Below, one piece after another: positions 15,933-24,950 of a DNA stretch of 49,164 bases (its first letter is position 1; the number at the start of each line of letters is the position of its first letter). Origin of the DNA: an uncultured Bacteroidales bacterium (GTDB taxonomy: Bacteria > Bacteroidota > Bacteroidia > Bacteroidales > Muribaculaceae); NCBI GenBank assembly GCA_902793405.1, contig CADBDH010000019.1, positions 1 through 49,164 of the forward strand. Direction: 5' to 3'. The position numbers and the translations under genes were made by a program. Below the pieces are notes generated by a model, which was not told where the DNA came from, did no database searches, and worked only from the letters and a program-made list of their open reading frames with translations.

Positions 15933-17775
15933 TTGTTTCTTTTTTCTTGCGGTAGTCGGCAGCATACATGGCGTCGATCAGCGGCCTGTAGCGCTTGTTG
16001 ATGACGGCACGTTTGATTTTCAGGGTGTTGGTCAATTCGCCGTTCTCCATGGTGAAGGCCTTGGGCAGGAGCACGAACCGCTTGATTTGCTCATAGGCGG
16101 CGAGGCCCTTCTGGTAATCGTTGATGCGCTGCTCAACCATCTTGTGGATTTCTGGGTCGTTGACGAGCTCCTCGATGGAGCTGTACGGGAGATGCTTTTT
16201 GTCGGCATAGGCTTTCAACTCCTCGAAGTCGGGCACGATCAGGGCCGACACATATTTGCGTCCGTCGCCGATGATGGCTACCTGCTCGATGAACTTGTCC
16301 TGTCCCAGCATAGTCTCGAGCACCTGCGGAGCGATGTACTTGCCGTTGCTGGTCTTGTACAGGTCCTTGAGACGTTCGGTGAGGATGATTTCGCCCGTCG
16401 GCGTGAGTTCGCCGCAGTCGCCGGTATGGAACCAGCCGTCGGCGTCGATGGCCTTGGCGGTCTCGTCGGGTTTGTTGTAATAGCCCTTCATCACGGTGGG
16501 ACCCTTGACAAGAATCTCGTTCTGTTCACCGATCTTCACCTGTATGCTCGAGATGGGCATGCCCACAGTGCCGATGGTCCAGCCGGGCTCGGTGAAGAAG
16601 CTGACCGAAGCGTTTGTCTCGCTCAGGCCGTAACCGATGCAGATGTTGATGCCCACGGCGTGCAGGAACTCGGTGATGTTATCGCTGAGCATGGCGCCGG
16701 CAGTGGGGAACATCTTGCCGTCGGTCACGCCGATGGCACCGCGCAGCTTCTTGAAGACCTTTTTCTCGAAGTACTGGTACTGGCGCTCGATTACGGCGGG
16801 AGCCTTCTTGCCCACACGGGAATATTTCAGGTTGCGTGCCTTGCCCACGCGGATGGCCTGCTTGACCATCATGCGCACAACGGGTTTGGCGCTCTGCAGG
16901 TTATCGTTGATTGCGGTATAGACTTTCTCCCAGAATCGCGGTACGCTGCACATGTAATTGGGCTGCACCTCCTTGACGGCGCGCTGTATCTCTCTGGTGT
17001 CATAGTTGATGGCCACACGGATGCCGGTGCACAGGCACACCATGGTCCATCCCAGTTCAAAGACGTGGCTGAAGGGGAGGAAACTCAGCGACACGTCGGT
17101 CTTGTCGTTGATGAATGAGTCGAAGCGCTCGATGTGGGCGTCCATGGCGGCGTTCATGTTGCTGTGCATGAGCATCACGCCCTTGGGGACGCCAGTCGTA
17201 CCTGAGGTGTAGATCAGGTACATGATGTCGTCTTCCACGCCTTGCTGCTTGCGTTGCTCGATGGCGTCGAGCACGTCCTTGCCCAACTTGTCGCCCGTGG
17301 CCAGGAATTCCTGCCAGGTCAATGTCGACTTGTCGTCCTTGTCGCGCACGACGCTGGGGTGCAGGGTGACGATGAACTTGAGGGTGGGGCAATCGCCAAT
17401 GACTTGGCGTGCGATATTATACTGGCCCTGGTCACCGGCAAACAGGATGGTAGCGCCCGAGTCGTTGACGATATAGGCGACCTCGTCACGGCTGCTGGTG
17501 GCGTAGATGGGCACGGGGATGGCGCGGTTATAGAAGGCGCCGAAGTGGGTAATCAATATCTCGGGGCAGTTCTGCGTGAAGATGCACACACGTCCCTGCG
17601 GCTCCACGCCGCCCATGTAGAGGGCACCCGCGGCGCGGTCAATCAGTTGGCTGAAGCCCTGCCAGGTGATTGAGGACCATACCTGGGTCTCGTAGTCACG
17701 GAACCTTAACGCCTCTCGCTCACCATATTTGGCGCACTGTTGTGGAATCAATTCTACAAATCTGTTCATAGCCAT
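15925..17775 (-). CDS. fadD: Long-chain acyl-CoA synthetase (AMP-binding, FadD/FACS type)
   Basis: A 616-residue adenylate-forming enzyme that activates fatty acids with ATP and CoA at the cytoplasmic membrane. The AMP-binding P-loop is seen as YTSGTTGVPKGVML (about 187-200). The adenine/substrate motif is GYGLSETNASVSF (about 385). The hinge region is GWFHTGDCGELTPTGEIILTERLKD (about 447-470), containing the conserved TGD and the ...LTERLKDLYKTSNGKYIAP form typical of long-chain FACS in Bacteroidetes. The first ATG (MAMNRF) is used; a second lies two codons later. It is the first gene of the four-gene run to asd, with a -7 box about 24 nt upstream. The C-terminus is Lys-rich and its stop codon lies inside the heptad array. 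Confidence 0.92.
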   Translation of the reverse strand: MAMNRFVELIPQQCAKYGEREALRFRDYETQVWSSITWQGFSQLIDRAAGALYMGGVEPQGRVCIFTQNCPEILITHFGAFYNRAIPVPIYATSSRDEVAYIVNDSGATILFAGDQGQYNIARQVIGDCPTLKFIVTLHPSVVRDKDDKSTLTWQEFLATGDKLGKDVLDAIEQRKQQGVEDDIMYLIYTSGTTGVPKGVMLMHSNMNAAMDAHIERFDSFINDKTDVSLSFLPFSHVFELGWTMVCLCTGIRVAINYDTREIQRAVKEVQPNYMCSVPRFWEKVYTAINDNLQSAKPVVRMMVKQAIRVGKARNLKYSRVGKKAPAVIERQYQYFEKKVFKKLRGAIGVTDGKMFPTAGAMLSDNITEFLHAVGINICIGYGLSETNASVSFFTEPGWTIGTVGMPISSIQVKIGEQNEILVKGPTVMKGYYNKPDETAKAIDADGWFHTGDCGELTPTGEIILTERLKDLYKTSNGKYIAPQVLETMLGQDKFIEQVAIIGDGRKYVSALIVPDFEELKAYADKKHLPYSSIEELVNDPEIHKMVEQRINDYQKGLAAYEQIKRFVLLPKAFTMENGELTNTLKIKRAVINKRYRPLIDAMYAADYRKKKETKD

Positions 17776-17798
17776 GTAGCAATTTTGGTTTCAATTGG

Positions 17799-17806
17799 CA
17801 AAGTTA
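17799..17806 (-). promoter_or_regulatory. -7 promoter box of the acyl-CoA synthetase gene
   Basis: Minus-strand TAACTTTG fits TAnnTTTG 24 nt upstream of the first ATG. No clear -33 TTTG is seen. It probably drives the whole fadD-prfB-argB-asd run. Confidence 0.5.
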
Positions 17807-17975
17807 CGAAAAACTCTTCACTCTATAGCCATACCCCTACAGTTTTTTTTCAATTCCCCACTGCGGAATTCCACACAGTATGTCTAAGTGTGGACTTTAA
17901 CGGCGCGGATATCAGAAATTGCAATGGTGCGACAATGGCGAGAGCTTTGTTGGATTTCCACACGTGCAGATATAC

Positions 17976-18010
17976 AAAAATGGCCGCGTGTCGTATGACT
18001 TGCGGCCATT
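17976..18010 (-). terminator. Terminator of the leucine-rich-repeat gene
   Basis: A perfect 9-bp stem AATGGCCGC (17979-17987) with GCGGCCATT (18002-18010) is followed on the minus strand by TTTTT. It begins 16 nt after the stop codon at 18026. Confidence 0.8.
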
Positions 18011-18025
18011 CCTGTGTGTTGTATA

Positions 18026-20845
18026 TTACAGCAGGGCGTCGATCAGGACAGCCAGGTCGCTGATGTCGATGCTGCCGTCGCTGTTGCAATCGGCATTGCC
18101 GGCGTTGAAGTTCGGGTCGACACCGCCCAGCAGGTGGTCGATCAGGGCAGTAACATCGTTGATGTTCACCGCTGCGTCGTTGTTCACGTCGCCAGGCATG
18201 TCGGATTCGGTGAGGACTTTTACTGTGCAGGGATCTTCGCCCAGCCTGAGCACCTCGCCGTCGGGCGTGGTGTACTGTCCCTTATCCAGCCAGATGATGT
18301 AGTCGCCCTGGGCATCGGCAGCTACCTTGACGGTGATGTTGAACAGCACTTCGCCTTCCTCGCAGGTGTAGTAGCCTCCGTTTCTCGGATAGCACATCAC
18401 ACACACGTCGCCATTGGCCATGTCCATGTTCATGAGGCTATGGGTTTGTGCCAAGCGGGCAGACGGCTCGATGAGGTAGCCGTTATTCCCCTTGACCAGT
18501 TCCAGCCCGTCGGGCATACTGATGCTCACCTGAATGGATCCAAAGCTGGCGGCATGGTTCATCTTGACGGGTAGTGTGATGGTCTTGCCCTGGAGTACAG
18601 TTGCGTCGTCCATAATCAGGCTGTTGCCCATCAGCTCGATGTTTTCAAAAAACATGCTCCACCATTCATCGGCCTGGTAGGCTTCGAGCGAGCCGGCAGG
18701 GACATAAAGCGTGCGCCCAGCATAGTCATCTTCATCATTCAGGAAAACCCAATGACCCATCGAGATTTGTGACGGGTCGATGATATAGCTGTAGACCTCT
18801 TTCAAGGCCCTGCAGCCCTCAAACGCCTGGGAACCGATTTTGGTAACTGAACTGGGGATTGTGACGCTGGCCAGGTTGTAACAGTTAGTGAAAGCCCAGT
18901 CTCCAAGAGAAGTAACGCTGTTGGGTAAAGTGATGTCGGTCAGTCCCAAACAAAATTCAAACGCCCAATCACCGATGGTAGTTACCGAGTTCCCGAAGTT
19001 GATACTGGTCAGCCCTATGCAGCCATTAAACGTAGCTTCGCTGATTATGGTGATACTGTCGGGAATCGTCATACTGTTCAGACTTTCGCAAGCACCGAAC
19101 GCACGGTATCCGATGGACGTGAGGGTGCTTGGAAGGACCAAGTCGGTTAAGTTATGGCAATCGGCGAACGCTTCGATGCCGATGCTCTTGAGCGAGGAGC
19201 CCAGGCTGACACTGACTAAATCGTGGCAAGCCAGGAACGTTTGGTCACCAATCGCCGTTACCGAGATGGGGATGTCGATGCCGGTCAGACCATGGCATCT
19301 CCTGAACGCACCCTTACCGATGGCAGTGACCTCGCCTGGGATAATCGTGTTCCTGCAGCCTAAAATCAACGTGTTGGAAGCAGTTTCGATGATCGCATTG
19401 CAGTCGTTGCGGGAGTCGTAAACGGTATTGCCGTTGGCAACGCTGATGCGCTCAAGCTCGCAAGGGTCGAATGCACAAGATCCGATCGAAGTGACAGAAC
19501 TTGGAATGGTGATGCTCGTCAGGGCAGAGCAGTCATCGAATGCTTCCTCGCCGATGGTCGTTACCGAGTTGCCCAACTCAATGCTGATCAGGTTTGTGCA
19601 GAACTCAAAAGCATAATTGTCGATGGTCGTTACCGAATTAGGAATCGTCACGTTTGTCAGACTTTTGCAAAAAGTGAAGGCCGATTCGCCGATGACTTTG
19701 ACGCTCGCGGGAATCGTCACGCTCGTCAGGCTCGCGCAATCACAAAAGGTGCCAGTGTTGATGGTGGTGATCGTGTTGGGAATTTCGATGCTGGTGAGAC
19801 CGCTGCAACCATTGAATGCCCTGGCACCGATGTAGGTCACCGTGCTGGGGATGTCGATGCTGGTCAGACCGGTACATTGTGAGAATGCATTGTCGCCGAT
19901 GTGGGTGATCGAGTTAGGAATGTCGATGCTCGTCAGACTAGAGCACCAAGTAAACATTCCATTGCTGATAGCAGTGAGAGAGCTGGGAATGTTGACACTG
20001 GACAGGCTTTCGCACTGCAGGAGCACCCTGATACCCATGTGGGTCAATGTGTTGGGCAGGGTGATACTCGTCAGTCTAGTGCAATAGGCGAACGCCTGGT
20101 CGCCGATGCTGGTCACCGAGTTTGGAATGTCGATGCCGGTGAGTCTTCCGCAGCCTTCAAATGCCTGGTCGCCGATGCTGGTCACCGAGTTGGGGATGTC
20201 GATGCCGGTCAGGCCGGAACATTCGTGGAATGCATTGTTGCCGATGGCGGTCACTGTGCTAGGGATAACCGAGTTCATGCAGCCTGAAATCAACGTATTG
20301 GTGGCTGTCTCGATAATCGCATTACAGCCGTTGCGCGAATCGTAGGCGGGATTGTCGCTGTCCACAACGATTTCGGCAAGATTTGAATCCCAGGTGAATA
20401 TCCCGGTGCCGATGCTGGTCACCGAGCTGGGGATGGTGACGCTTGTCAGACCATCGCAATGCCTGAATGCCTCGTCACCGATGCTGACGACCGAGTTGGG
20501 AATGTCGATGCTGGTCAGACTGTTACACACTCGAAATGCCTGTGCTTCGATGATCTTGACTGTGTTAGGAATACTGACACTCGTCAGGCCGTTACAGTAG
20601 CCGAACGCGTTCTCGCCGATAGCCGTCACCGTATAGGTCGTGCCGTTATAGGTGACGGTGGGGGGTATTACTATATCACCCTCATAAGCGTGAACATAGG
20701 GATTGCCAAATTGGTAGCGGGTTACCGTGACCTCGTTGCCATTAATGTCATAATAGATGCCATTGGCTTCAAAATCTTGAGCCATGGCGGCGACAGACTG
20801 CAGGAGGGCCAGCAGCAACAATGCCGATTGGATAAAATGTTTCAT
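18026..20845 (-). CDS. BspA-type leucine-rich-repeat surface protein with cohesin-like and dockerin-like domains
   Basis: A 939-residue secreted protein with a signal peptide at about 1-22 (ending AMA). Residues of about 60-690 are some 25 LRR_5 repeats of about 23 residues with the core C..LTSI.IPNSVTSIG..AF; this fold is common in Bacteroidales surface adhesins. Residues about 738-878 form a beta-sandwich with VLQGKTITLPVKMNHAASF and GEVLFNITVKVAADAQGDY, which resembles a cohesin-type domain (my reading, moderate support). Residues about 880-939 are dockerin-like, with two Ca-binding loops (GDVNNDAAVNINDVTALIDH and CNSDGSIDISDLAVLIDALL). Expression is from its own promoter with a leader of about 100 nt, and it ends in a strong terminator. 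It likely binds a protein or glycan at the cell surface; the ligand is unknown. Confidence 0.85.
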   Translation of the reverse strand: MKHFIQSALLLLALLQSVAAMAQDFEANGIYYDINGNEVTVTRYQFGNPYVHAYEGDIVIPPTVTYNGTTYTVTAIGENAFGYCNGLTSVSIPNTVKIIEAQAFRVCNSLTSIDIPNSVVSIGDEAFRHCDGLTSVTIPSSVTSIGTGIFTWDSNLAEIVVDSDNPAYDSRNGCNAIIETATNTLISGCMNSVIPSTVTAIGNNAFHECSGLTGIDIPNSVTSIGDQAFEGCGRLTGIDIPNSVTSIGDQAFAYCTRLTSITLPNTLTHMGIRVLLQCESLSSVNIPSSLTAISNGMFTWCSSLTSIDIPNSITHIGDNAFSQCTGLTSIDIPSTVTYIGARAFNGCSGLTSIEIPNTITTINTGTFCDCASLTSVTIPASVKVIGESAFTFCKSLTNVTIPNSVTTIDNYAFEFCTNLISIELGNSVTTIGEEAFDDCSALTSITIPSSVTSIGSCAFDPCELERISVANGNTVYDSRNDCNAIIETASNTLILGCRNTIIPGEVTAIGKGAFRRCHGLTGIDIPISVTAIGDQTFLACHDLVSVSLGSSLKSIGIEAFADCHNLTDLVLPSTLTSIGYRAFGACESLNSMTIPDSITIISEATFNGCIGLTSINFGNSVTTIGDWAFEFCLGLTDITLPNSVTSLGDWAFTNCYNLASVTIPSSVTKIGSQAFEGCRALKEVYSYIIDPSQISMGHWVFLNDEDDYAGRTLYVPAGSLEAYQADEWWSMFFENIELMGNSLIMDDATVLQGKTITLPVKMNHAASFGSIQVSISMPDGLELVKGNNGYLIEPSARLAQTHSLMNMDMANGDVCVMCYPRNGGYYTCEEGEVLFNITVKVAADAQGDYIIWLDKGQYTTPDGEVLRLGEDPCTVKVLTESDMPGDVNNDAAVNINDVTALIDHLLGGVDPNFNAGNADCNSDGSIDISDLAVLIDALL

Positions 20846-20953
20846 TTAATGTGTTGGTTAATGTTGGGTTTATGATTCTTAGGTTGATGTATGGTATTGA
20901 GTGTCAAGCCCGTTGGCTTCAAAACGTCATCAATTACATCTCATTCATGCCAA

Positions 20954-20984
20954 CAAAGGTAACAACTCTTAACCACATGTGCAA
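20954..20984 (-). promoter_or_regulatory. Promoter of the leucine-rich-repeat gene
   Basis: Minus-strand TACCTTTG (20961-20954) fits TAnnTTTG, with TTG (20984-20982) 20 nt upstream. The leader is about 100 nt. Confidence 0.65.
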
Positions 20985-21264
20985 CTATATGCTCGCTGTT
21001 CCCGCTGTTTCATGTGGTTTAAGGTTGGATGATGCATCCGCCTCCAGTATCCGTTCAGTTGTTTTTTCCCGAGCCTCTGCCCACTAGCGTGAACCTCGTC
21101 TGTAATCTCCGTAATATCCGTTTCTTCCGTGGCGTTTGCGGGCCAAGAAGTGACCGTGTCGGGTGCGAAATGGGTTTAGATTTTTGGGAGCAACCGGAAA
21201 TGGTAAATTTTTGGTTTTTAGTTGGTTATTGGTTTGAAAAGTTTAGATTTTTTGTTTGACGGGC

Positions 21265-21294
21265 TTTGGCGTGTGAGAATTATGTGTACCTTTG
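21265..21294 (+). promoter_or_regulatory. Promoter of the amylase-regulator genes
   Basis: TTTG at 21265-21268 and TACCTTTG at 21287-21294 with 18 nt between them. The start site is expected near 21300, about 20 nt before the amylase ATG. The long open frame beginning at 21266 cannot be used in full because its start lies upstream of this site. Confidence 0.7.
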
Positions 21295-21319
21295 TGAAAA
21301 ATCACAAACCAAACCAACA

Positions 21320-23218
21320 ATGACCAAAATGAGACGATTGATTTATGTGTCCATCATGATGATGATGGCGTTGTGCTCGACGGCAGCGGTCTATGAACCG
21401 GCATTGACGAGCGACGACGAAGTGTGTGTGTTCTTCGAGGCAAACGGCACGGTGACCGACGCTCCTTGCATTTGGGCGTGGGAGGGCAGCACCGACGGCC
21501 GCAGCTATGTGGGCACTGCCTGGCCCGGGCCGGCGATGACCTACATGGGCGATACCCAGAGCGGTAATAAGATCTACAAGTGGACCTATACGGGCACACT
21601 GGCGATGCCCACGGGTCTGATATTCACCTGGAACAACCAGGGCGGCCGCGTTGACGGCACGTTTACCAACCATGGCTACTATGTGATGGGTCTGCTCACC
21701 AGGATTATCGGGGCGGGCGAGAGCACCTTCGTACCCAACCAAAACGTGATCTATGAGCTTGACCTGTACAACTTTACCAGTCAAGGCACGCTGGCTGCTG
21801 CCCAGCAGCGCTTGGACTACCTTAAGGATCTGGGCATCGATATCATCTGGCTCATGCCCATCCACCCGCGTGGCGTGCAGGGCCGCATCGGCTCGCTGGG
21901 CAGCCCCTATGCTCCCCGTGACTACCATGCTGTGAACAGCGACTTCGGCACCATTGCCGATTTGAAAGCCTTTGTCGCCGCTGCCCACGAGCGCGGCATG
22001 CAAGTGTGGCTCGACTGGGTCGCCAACCACACCGCTAAAGATAATGTGTGGATTACCCAGCACCGCGACTACTATAACTCGACGCTCACGAGCCCCAACG
22101 GCTATGGCGACGTCTATCAGCTGGACTACAGCAAAGAGGCTACGCAGCTGGCGATGATCGAGGCGATGCAGTACTGGATTGATCAGGTGGACATCGACGG
22201 CTACCGTTGTGACTACATCAGTAGCAACACCATCCCCACCAGCTTTTGGACCCGCGCCATCAAGGCCTTGAAGGAGTACAAGCCTGGCAAGACCATTACC
22301 ATGCTGGGCGAGGGCGACATGGCCAACAGCGTGTCGCGCCTGCTCGTGTGCGGTTGGGACTATGACTATGCGTGGGGCTTCCAATCTGGCCTGGTCAACA
22401 ACAAGACCAATCCCACTGGCGTGCTCAACCAGTGCCGCAACCTGGTGGGCGACCTGCGCTTTGTTGACATCAGCCGCATGGTCTACCTGACCAACCACGA
22501 CCAGAACTACAACAGCTCGATGACGACGCAATATGGCAACAATGCCTATGCCTTCACGGTACTGACCTTTACCCTGTATGGCATGCCCATGTTGTATAAC
22601 GGCCAGGAAACTGGCTACCTGATGTCGCGCAAGCTGGACTATTTCAACCGCACGCCCATCAACTGGAACAGCGTGGACAGCAAGATGCTGAACACCGTCA
22701 AGGCGCTGACCGCCCTCAAGCACAGCTGCGACGCCTTCATCGACAACGGTGACCGCGCCAGCGAGGTCAATTTCCTGACCACGGGCAACAATAACGTCGT
22801 GGCCTATACCCGCCATCATAACGAGCAGACGGCGCTGATCGTGCTCAACCTGGGCAGTAGCGCGGTGAATACCGTGGTTACAGGCCTCGAAGCCGGCGAG
22901 TGGAAGCTGGCTATCGATGTGGACAACATCGCCGCCGGACTGACCGCTACCCCCGTCAACCTGAACGCTACGCAGAGCTTCTCGATTCCCGCAGGCGGCT
23001 ACAAGGTTTATTACAAGGGCGAACCGGCCGCTGACTGGCTGCCTGGCGACGTGAACGGCGATGGCGAAATCAATATCGGTGACGTGTCCAAAATCATCGA
23101 CGTGATACTGGGCTATGACAATGATCCCGAGATTTTCGCCAAGTCCGACGTGAATGGCGACGGCGAGGTCAACATCGGTGATGTGTCTCGTGTAATCGAT
23201 ATCATTTTAGGCATTTAA
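21320..23218 (+). CDS. Secreted GH13 alpha-amylase with starch-binding module and dockerin-like tail
   Basis: A 632-residue protein from the ATG at 21320 (a second ATG follows at 21329). The signal peptide is about 1-23. Residues about 30-115 look like a CBM26-type starch-binding module (VFFEANGTVTDAPCIWAWEG, GTAWPGPAM). The GH13 catalytic domain is about 140-500. Region I is VWLDWVANHT; the nucleophile is Asp298 in GYRCDYIS; the acid/base is Glu331 in MLGEGD; the third acid is Asp394 in YLTNHDQ. The last 57 residues are dockerin-like with two near-identical loops (GDVNGDGEINIGDVSKIID and DVNGDGEVNIGDVSRVIDI). There is no lipobox, so release or attachment through the tail is possible. It hydrolyses internal alpha-1,4 bonds of starch. 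The SusR-like gene follows by 21 bp. Confidence 0.92.
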   Translation: MTKMRRLIYVSIMMMMALCSTAAVYEPALTSDDEVCVFFEANGTVTDAPCIWAWEGSTDGRSYVGTAWPGPAMTYMGDTQSGNKIYKWTYTGTLAMPTGLIFTWNNQGGRVDGTFTNHGYYVMGLLTRIIGAGESTFVPNQNVIYELDLYNFTSQGTLAAAQQRLDYLKDLGIDIIWLMPIHPRGVQGRIGSLGSPYAPRDYHAVNSDFGTIADLKAFVAAAHERGMQVWLDWVANHTAKDNVWITQHRDYYNSTLTSPNGYGDVYQLDYSKEATQLAMIEAMQYWIDQVDIDGYRCDYISSNTIPTSFWTRAIKALKEYKPGKTITMLGEGDMANSVSRLLVCGWDYDYAWGFQSGLVNNKTNPTGVLNQCRNLVGDLRFVDISRMVYLTNHDQNYNSSMTTQYGNNAYAFTVLTFTLYGMPMLYNGQETGYLMSRKLDYFNRTPINWNSVDSKMLNTVKALTALKHSCDAFIDNGDRASEVNFLTTGNNNVVAYTRHHNEQTALIVLNLGSSAVNTVVTGLEAGEWKLAIDVDNIAAGLTATPVNLNATQSFSIPAGGYKVYYKGEPAADWLPGDVNGDGEINIGDVSKIIDVILGYDNDPEIFAKSDVNGDGEVNIGDVSRVIDIILGI

Positions 23219-23239
23219 TAATAAATACGTACGGGTGTG

Positions 23240-24895
23240 ATGAACGGAAATAACGGAACGAAGATAAAGCGATGGCTGACGGTGGTCGTGTTGATGACCG
23301 CCGTGGCCCTTGCGGGGCAGGCCCGAGGTGCCTTTGCCCGATTGGACAGCCTGATTGCCGTTCAGCCGCACATCGTTGCAGCCAAGGAGGCACGGCTCGC
23401 GCAGATGAAGGCCGACTTGGCCGGCGAGACCACCGTGCTGGCCCGATATGGGATCATGCGTCGGTTGTATGAGGAATATGCGGCCTATCAGTATGACTCG
23501 GCCTACGCCTACGTGAGCGAGTGCATCCGTTTGGCCCAGGGAATCGGCGACATGGCACGGTTGAACGAGAGCCGCCTGAATCTGGCGCACATCCTGTCCA
23601 CGGCCTGTCTGATGGAGCAGGCGCGGCAGACGCTGGCCCAAATCGACACCACCCAGTTGACTCCCGCCCAGTTCATCACCTATTACCGTACACGAACGGA
23701 CCTGCTCATCTATCAGGCCGAGTACATGCAGGGCACACGCTATGCCGACGAAGCCGTGCAGCAGCTCATTGCGATTCGCCAACGTGTTACTGCACTTGAC
23801 GGGCCAAAGGATGACGTGAGCTACCTGATTACCAGGGCCGAAAGTCTGGCCGACAGCGGTAATCAGCAACAGGCGATAGACCTGCTGACCTCGTTGCTGC
23901 CACGCTACAAGAGCGGCGACCGCATGTATTCGATCATCACCAGCACGATGTCGTTCCACTATTTCCAGTTGGGCGACAAGGAGAAGCAGATGGAATACCT
24001 GATCAAAAGTGCCGAGAGCGACCTGGAAGGCTGCATCCGCGAGAACACGTCGCTCAGGGCTATTGCCGACCGCCTCTTTGACGAGGGTGACATTGACCGG
24101 GCCTACCGTTACATGCGTGTGGCGGTGGACGATGCCAACTTCTACGGCACGCGTTTGCGCAACATCCAGGCATCGGGCATCGTTCCCAAAATCCTGAGCG
24201 CCTATCAGACCAAGCAGGAACAGGGCAACCGCAAGATGATGTGGCTGCTGGGCGTGATTTCGCTCATCGCCCTGTTGCTGGTGGTGGGCGTTATCGCCAT
24301 CTACCAGTTGTTGAAGCGCTATCGCCGCCTGAATGAGCAGAAGAAGGCCATCAACGAGCAGTTGCGTCAGGTCAATGCCCAACTGGGCGACACCGTGGGG
24401 CAGCTGCACGAGAGCAACGCCCTGCTGCAGGAACGTGAAAAACTCAAGGAGGAGTACATCGCCCGATTCCTGGCCCTGTCGAGCCGTTTTATCGACCGTG
24501 GCGAGGAGCAGCGCAAGGCCCTCTACCGCCTGTACCGTGACCGCAAGACCGAGGAACTGGCCCGTGAACTCAAGAGCACGGGCTTCGGCAACGAGAATGC
24601 CCAGCTGTTCTACGAGAACTTTGACAACGCGTTCCTGAACATTTTCCCCAACTTCGTCGACGAGGTGAACAAGCTGCTGCAGGAAGGCGGCAAAATCGAG
24701 GTCAAGCAGGGCAAGCGCCTGACGACCGAGTCGCGTGTGCTGGCGCTCATACGCATCGGCATCACCGACAACCAGAGCATCGCCAACATCCTGCGCGCCA
24801 GCCTCACGACCATCTACACCTACCGCTCCAAACTCAAGGCCCGCGCCCTCGACAAGGACAGTTTCGAAACACACGTCAAAGCCATCGACCGCTAG
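23240..24895 (+). CDS. Membrane-spanning SusR-like transcriptional regulator (DUF6377 type)
   Basis: A 551-residue protein. The start is the ATG at 23240 (a GTG lies just before). A signal anchor or signal peptide spans about 10-30. Next is a helical, TPR-like sensor region (about 35-325), one transmembrane segment (about 333-358, MMWLLGVISLIALLLVVGVI) and a coiled coil (about 360-405, Glu/Gln-rich). The cytoplasmic domain ends in a LuxR-like helix-turn-helix (about 495-540, TESRVLALIRIGITDNQSIA). This layout matches SusR-type regulators of starch use in Bacteroides: the periplasmic part senses maltooligosaccharides and the cytoplasmic part activates starch genes. Its position between an alpha-amylase and a GH97 alpha-glucosidase supports that role. 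It is probably co-transcribed with the amylase, giving feedback control. Confidence 0.82.
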   Translation: MNGNNGTKIKRWLTVVVLMTAVALAGQARGAFARLDSLIAVQPHIVAAKEARLAQMKADLAGETTVLARYGIMRRLYEEYAAYQYDSAYAYVSECIRLAQGIGDMARLNESRLNLAHILSTACLMEQARQTLAQIDTTQLTPAQFITYYRTRTDLLIYQAEYMQGTRYADEAVQQLIAIRQRVTALDGPKDDVSYLITRAESLADSGNQQQAIDLLTSLLPRYKSGDRMYSIITSTMSFHYFQLGDKEKQMEYLIKSAESDLEGCIRENTSLRAIADRLFDEGDIDRAYRYMRVAVDDANFYGTRLRNIQASGIVPKILSAYQTKQEQGNRKMMWLLGVISLIALLLVVGVIAIYQLLKRYRRLNEQKKAINEQLRQVNAQLGDTVGQLHESNALLQEREKLKEEYIARFLALSSRFIDRGEEQRKALYRLYRDRKTEELARELKSTGFGNENAQLFYENFDNAFLNIFPNFVDEVNKLLQEGGKIEVKQGKRLTTESRVLALIRIGITDNQSIANILRASLTTIYTYRSKLKARALDKDSFETHVKAIDR

Positions 24896-24915
24896 GGACT
24901 TGTGATTTGCGTTTG

Positions 24916-24923
24916 TAAATTTG
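24916..24923 (+). promoter_or_regulatory. Possible -7 box before the GH97 gene
   Basis: TAAATTTG fits TAnnTTTG 27 nt before the GH97 ATG, in the 55-bp gap after the regulator. No -33 match is seen, so GH97 may instead be read through from the amylase promoter. Confidence 0.35.
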
Positions 24924-24950
24924 TAATTAACAAATGAAACTATTAATAAT

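Larger units (their letters stand above)
20846..21319. other. Divergent promoter region between the LRR and amylase genes
   Basis: Contains the LRR promoter (20954-20984, minus) and the amylase promoter (21265-21294, plus). Between them is about 280 bp that includes a C/T-rich stretch near 21098-21135, where short variants of TAATCTCCG / TAATATCCG / TTTCTTCCG recur. No gene or clear operator is seen. Confidence 0.6.

Noticed and set aside
18888-20600. Series of short plus-strand frames opposite the LRR gene with repeated MSMLVRP-like sequences
   Set aside because: They mirror the regular 69-bp periodicity of the LRR coding repeats on the minus strand.
21302-22819. 505-codon minus-strand frame opposite the amylase gene (and a similar 555-codon frame opposite the regulator)
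   Set aside because: Frames produced by codon bias of the real plus-strand genes, whose catalytic motifs are clear.
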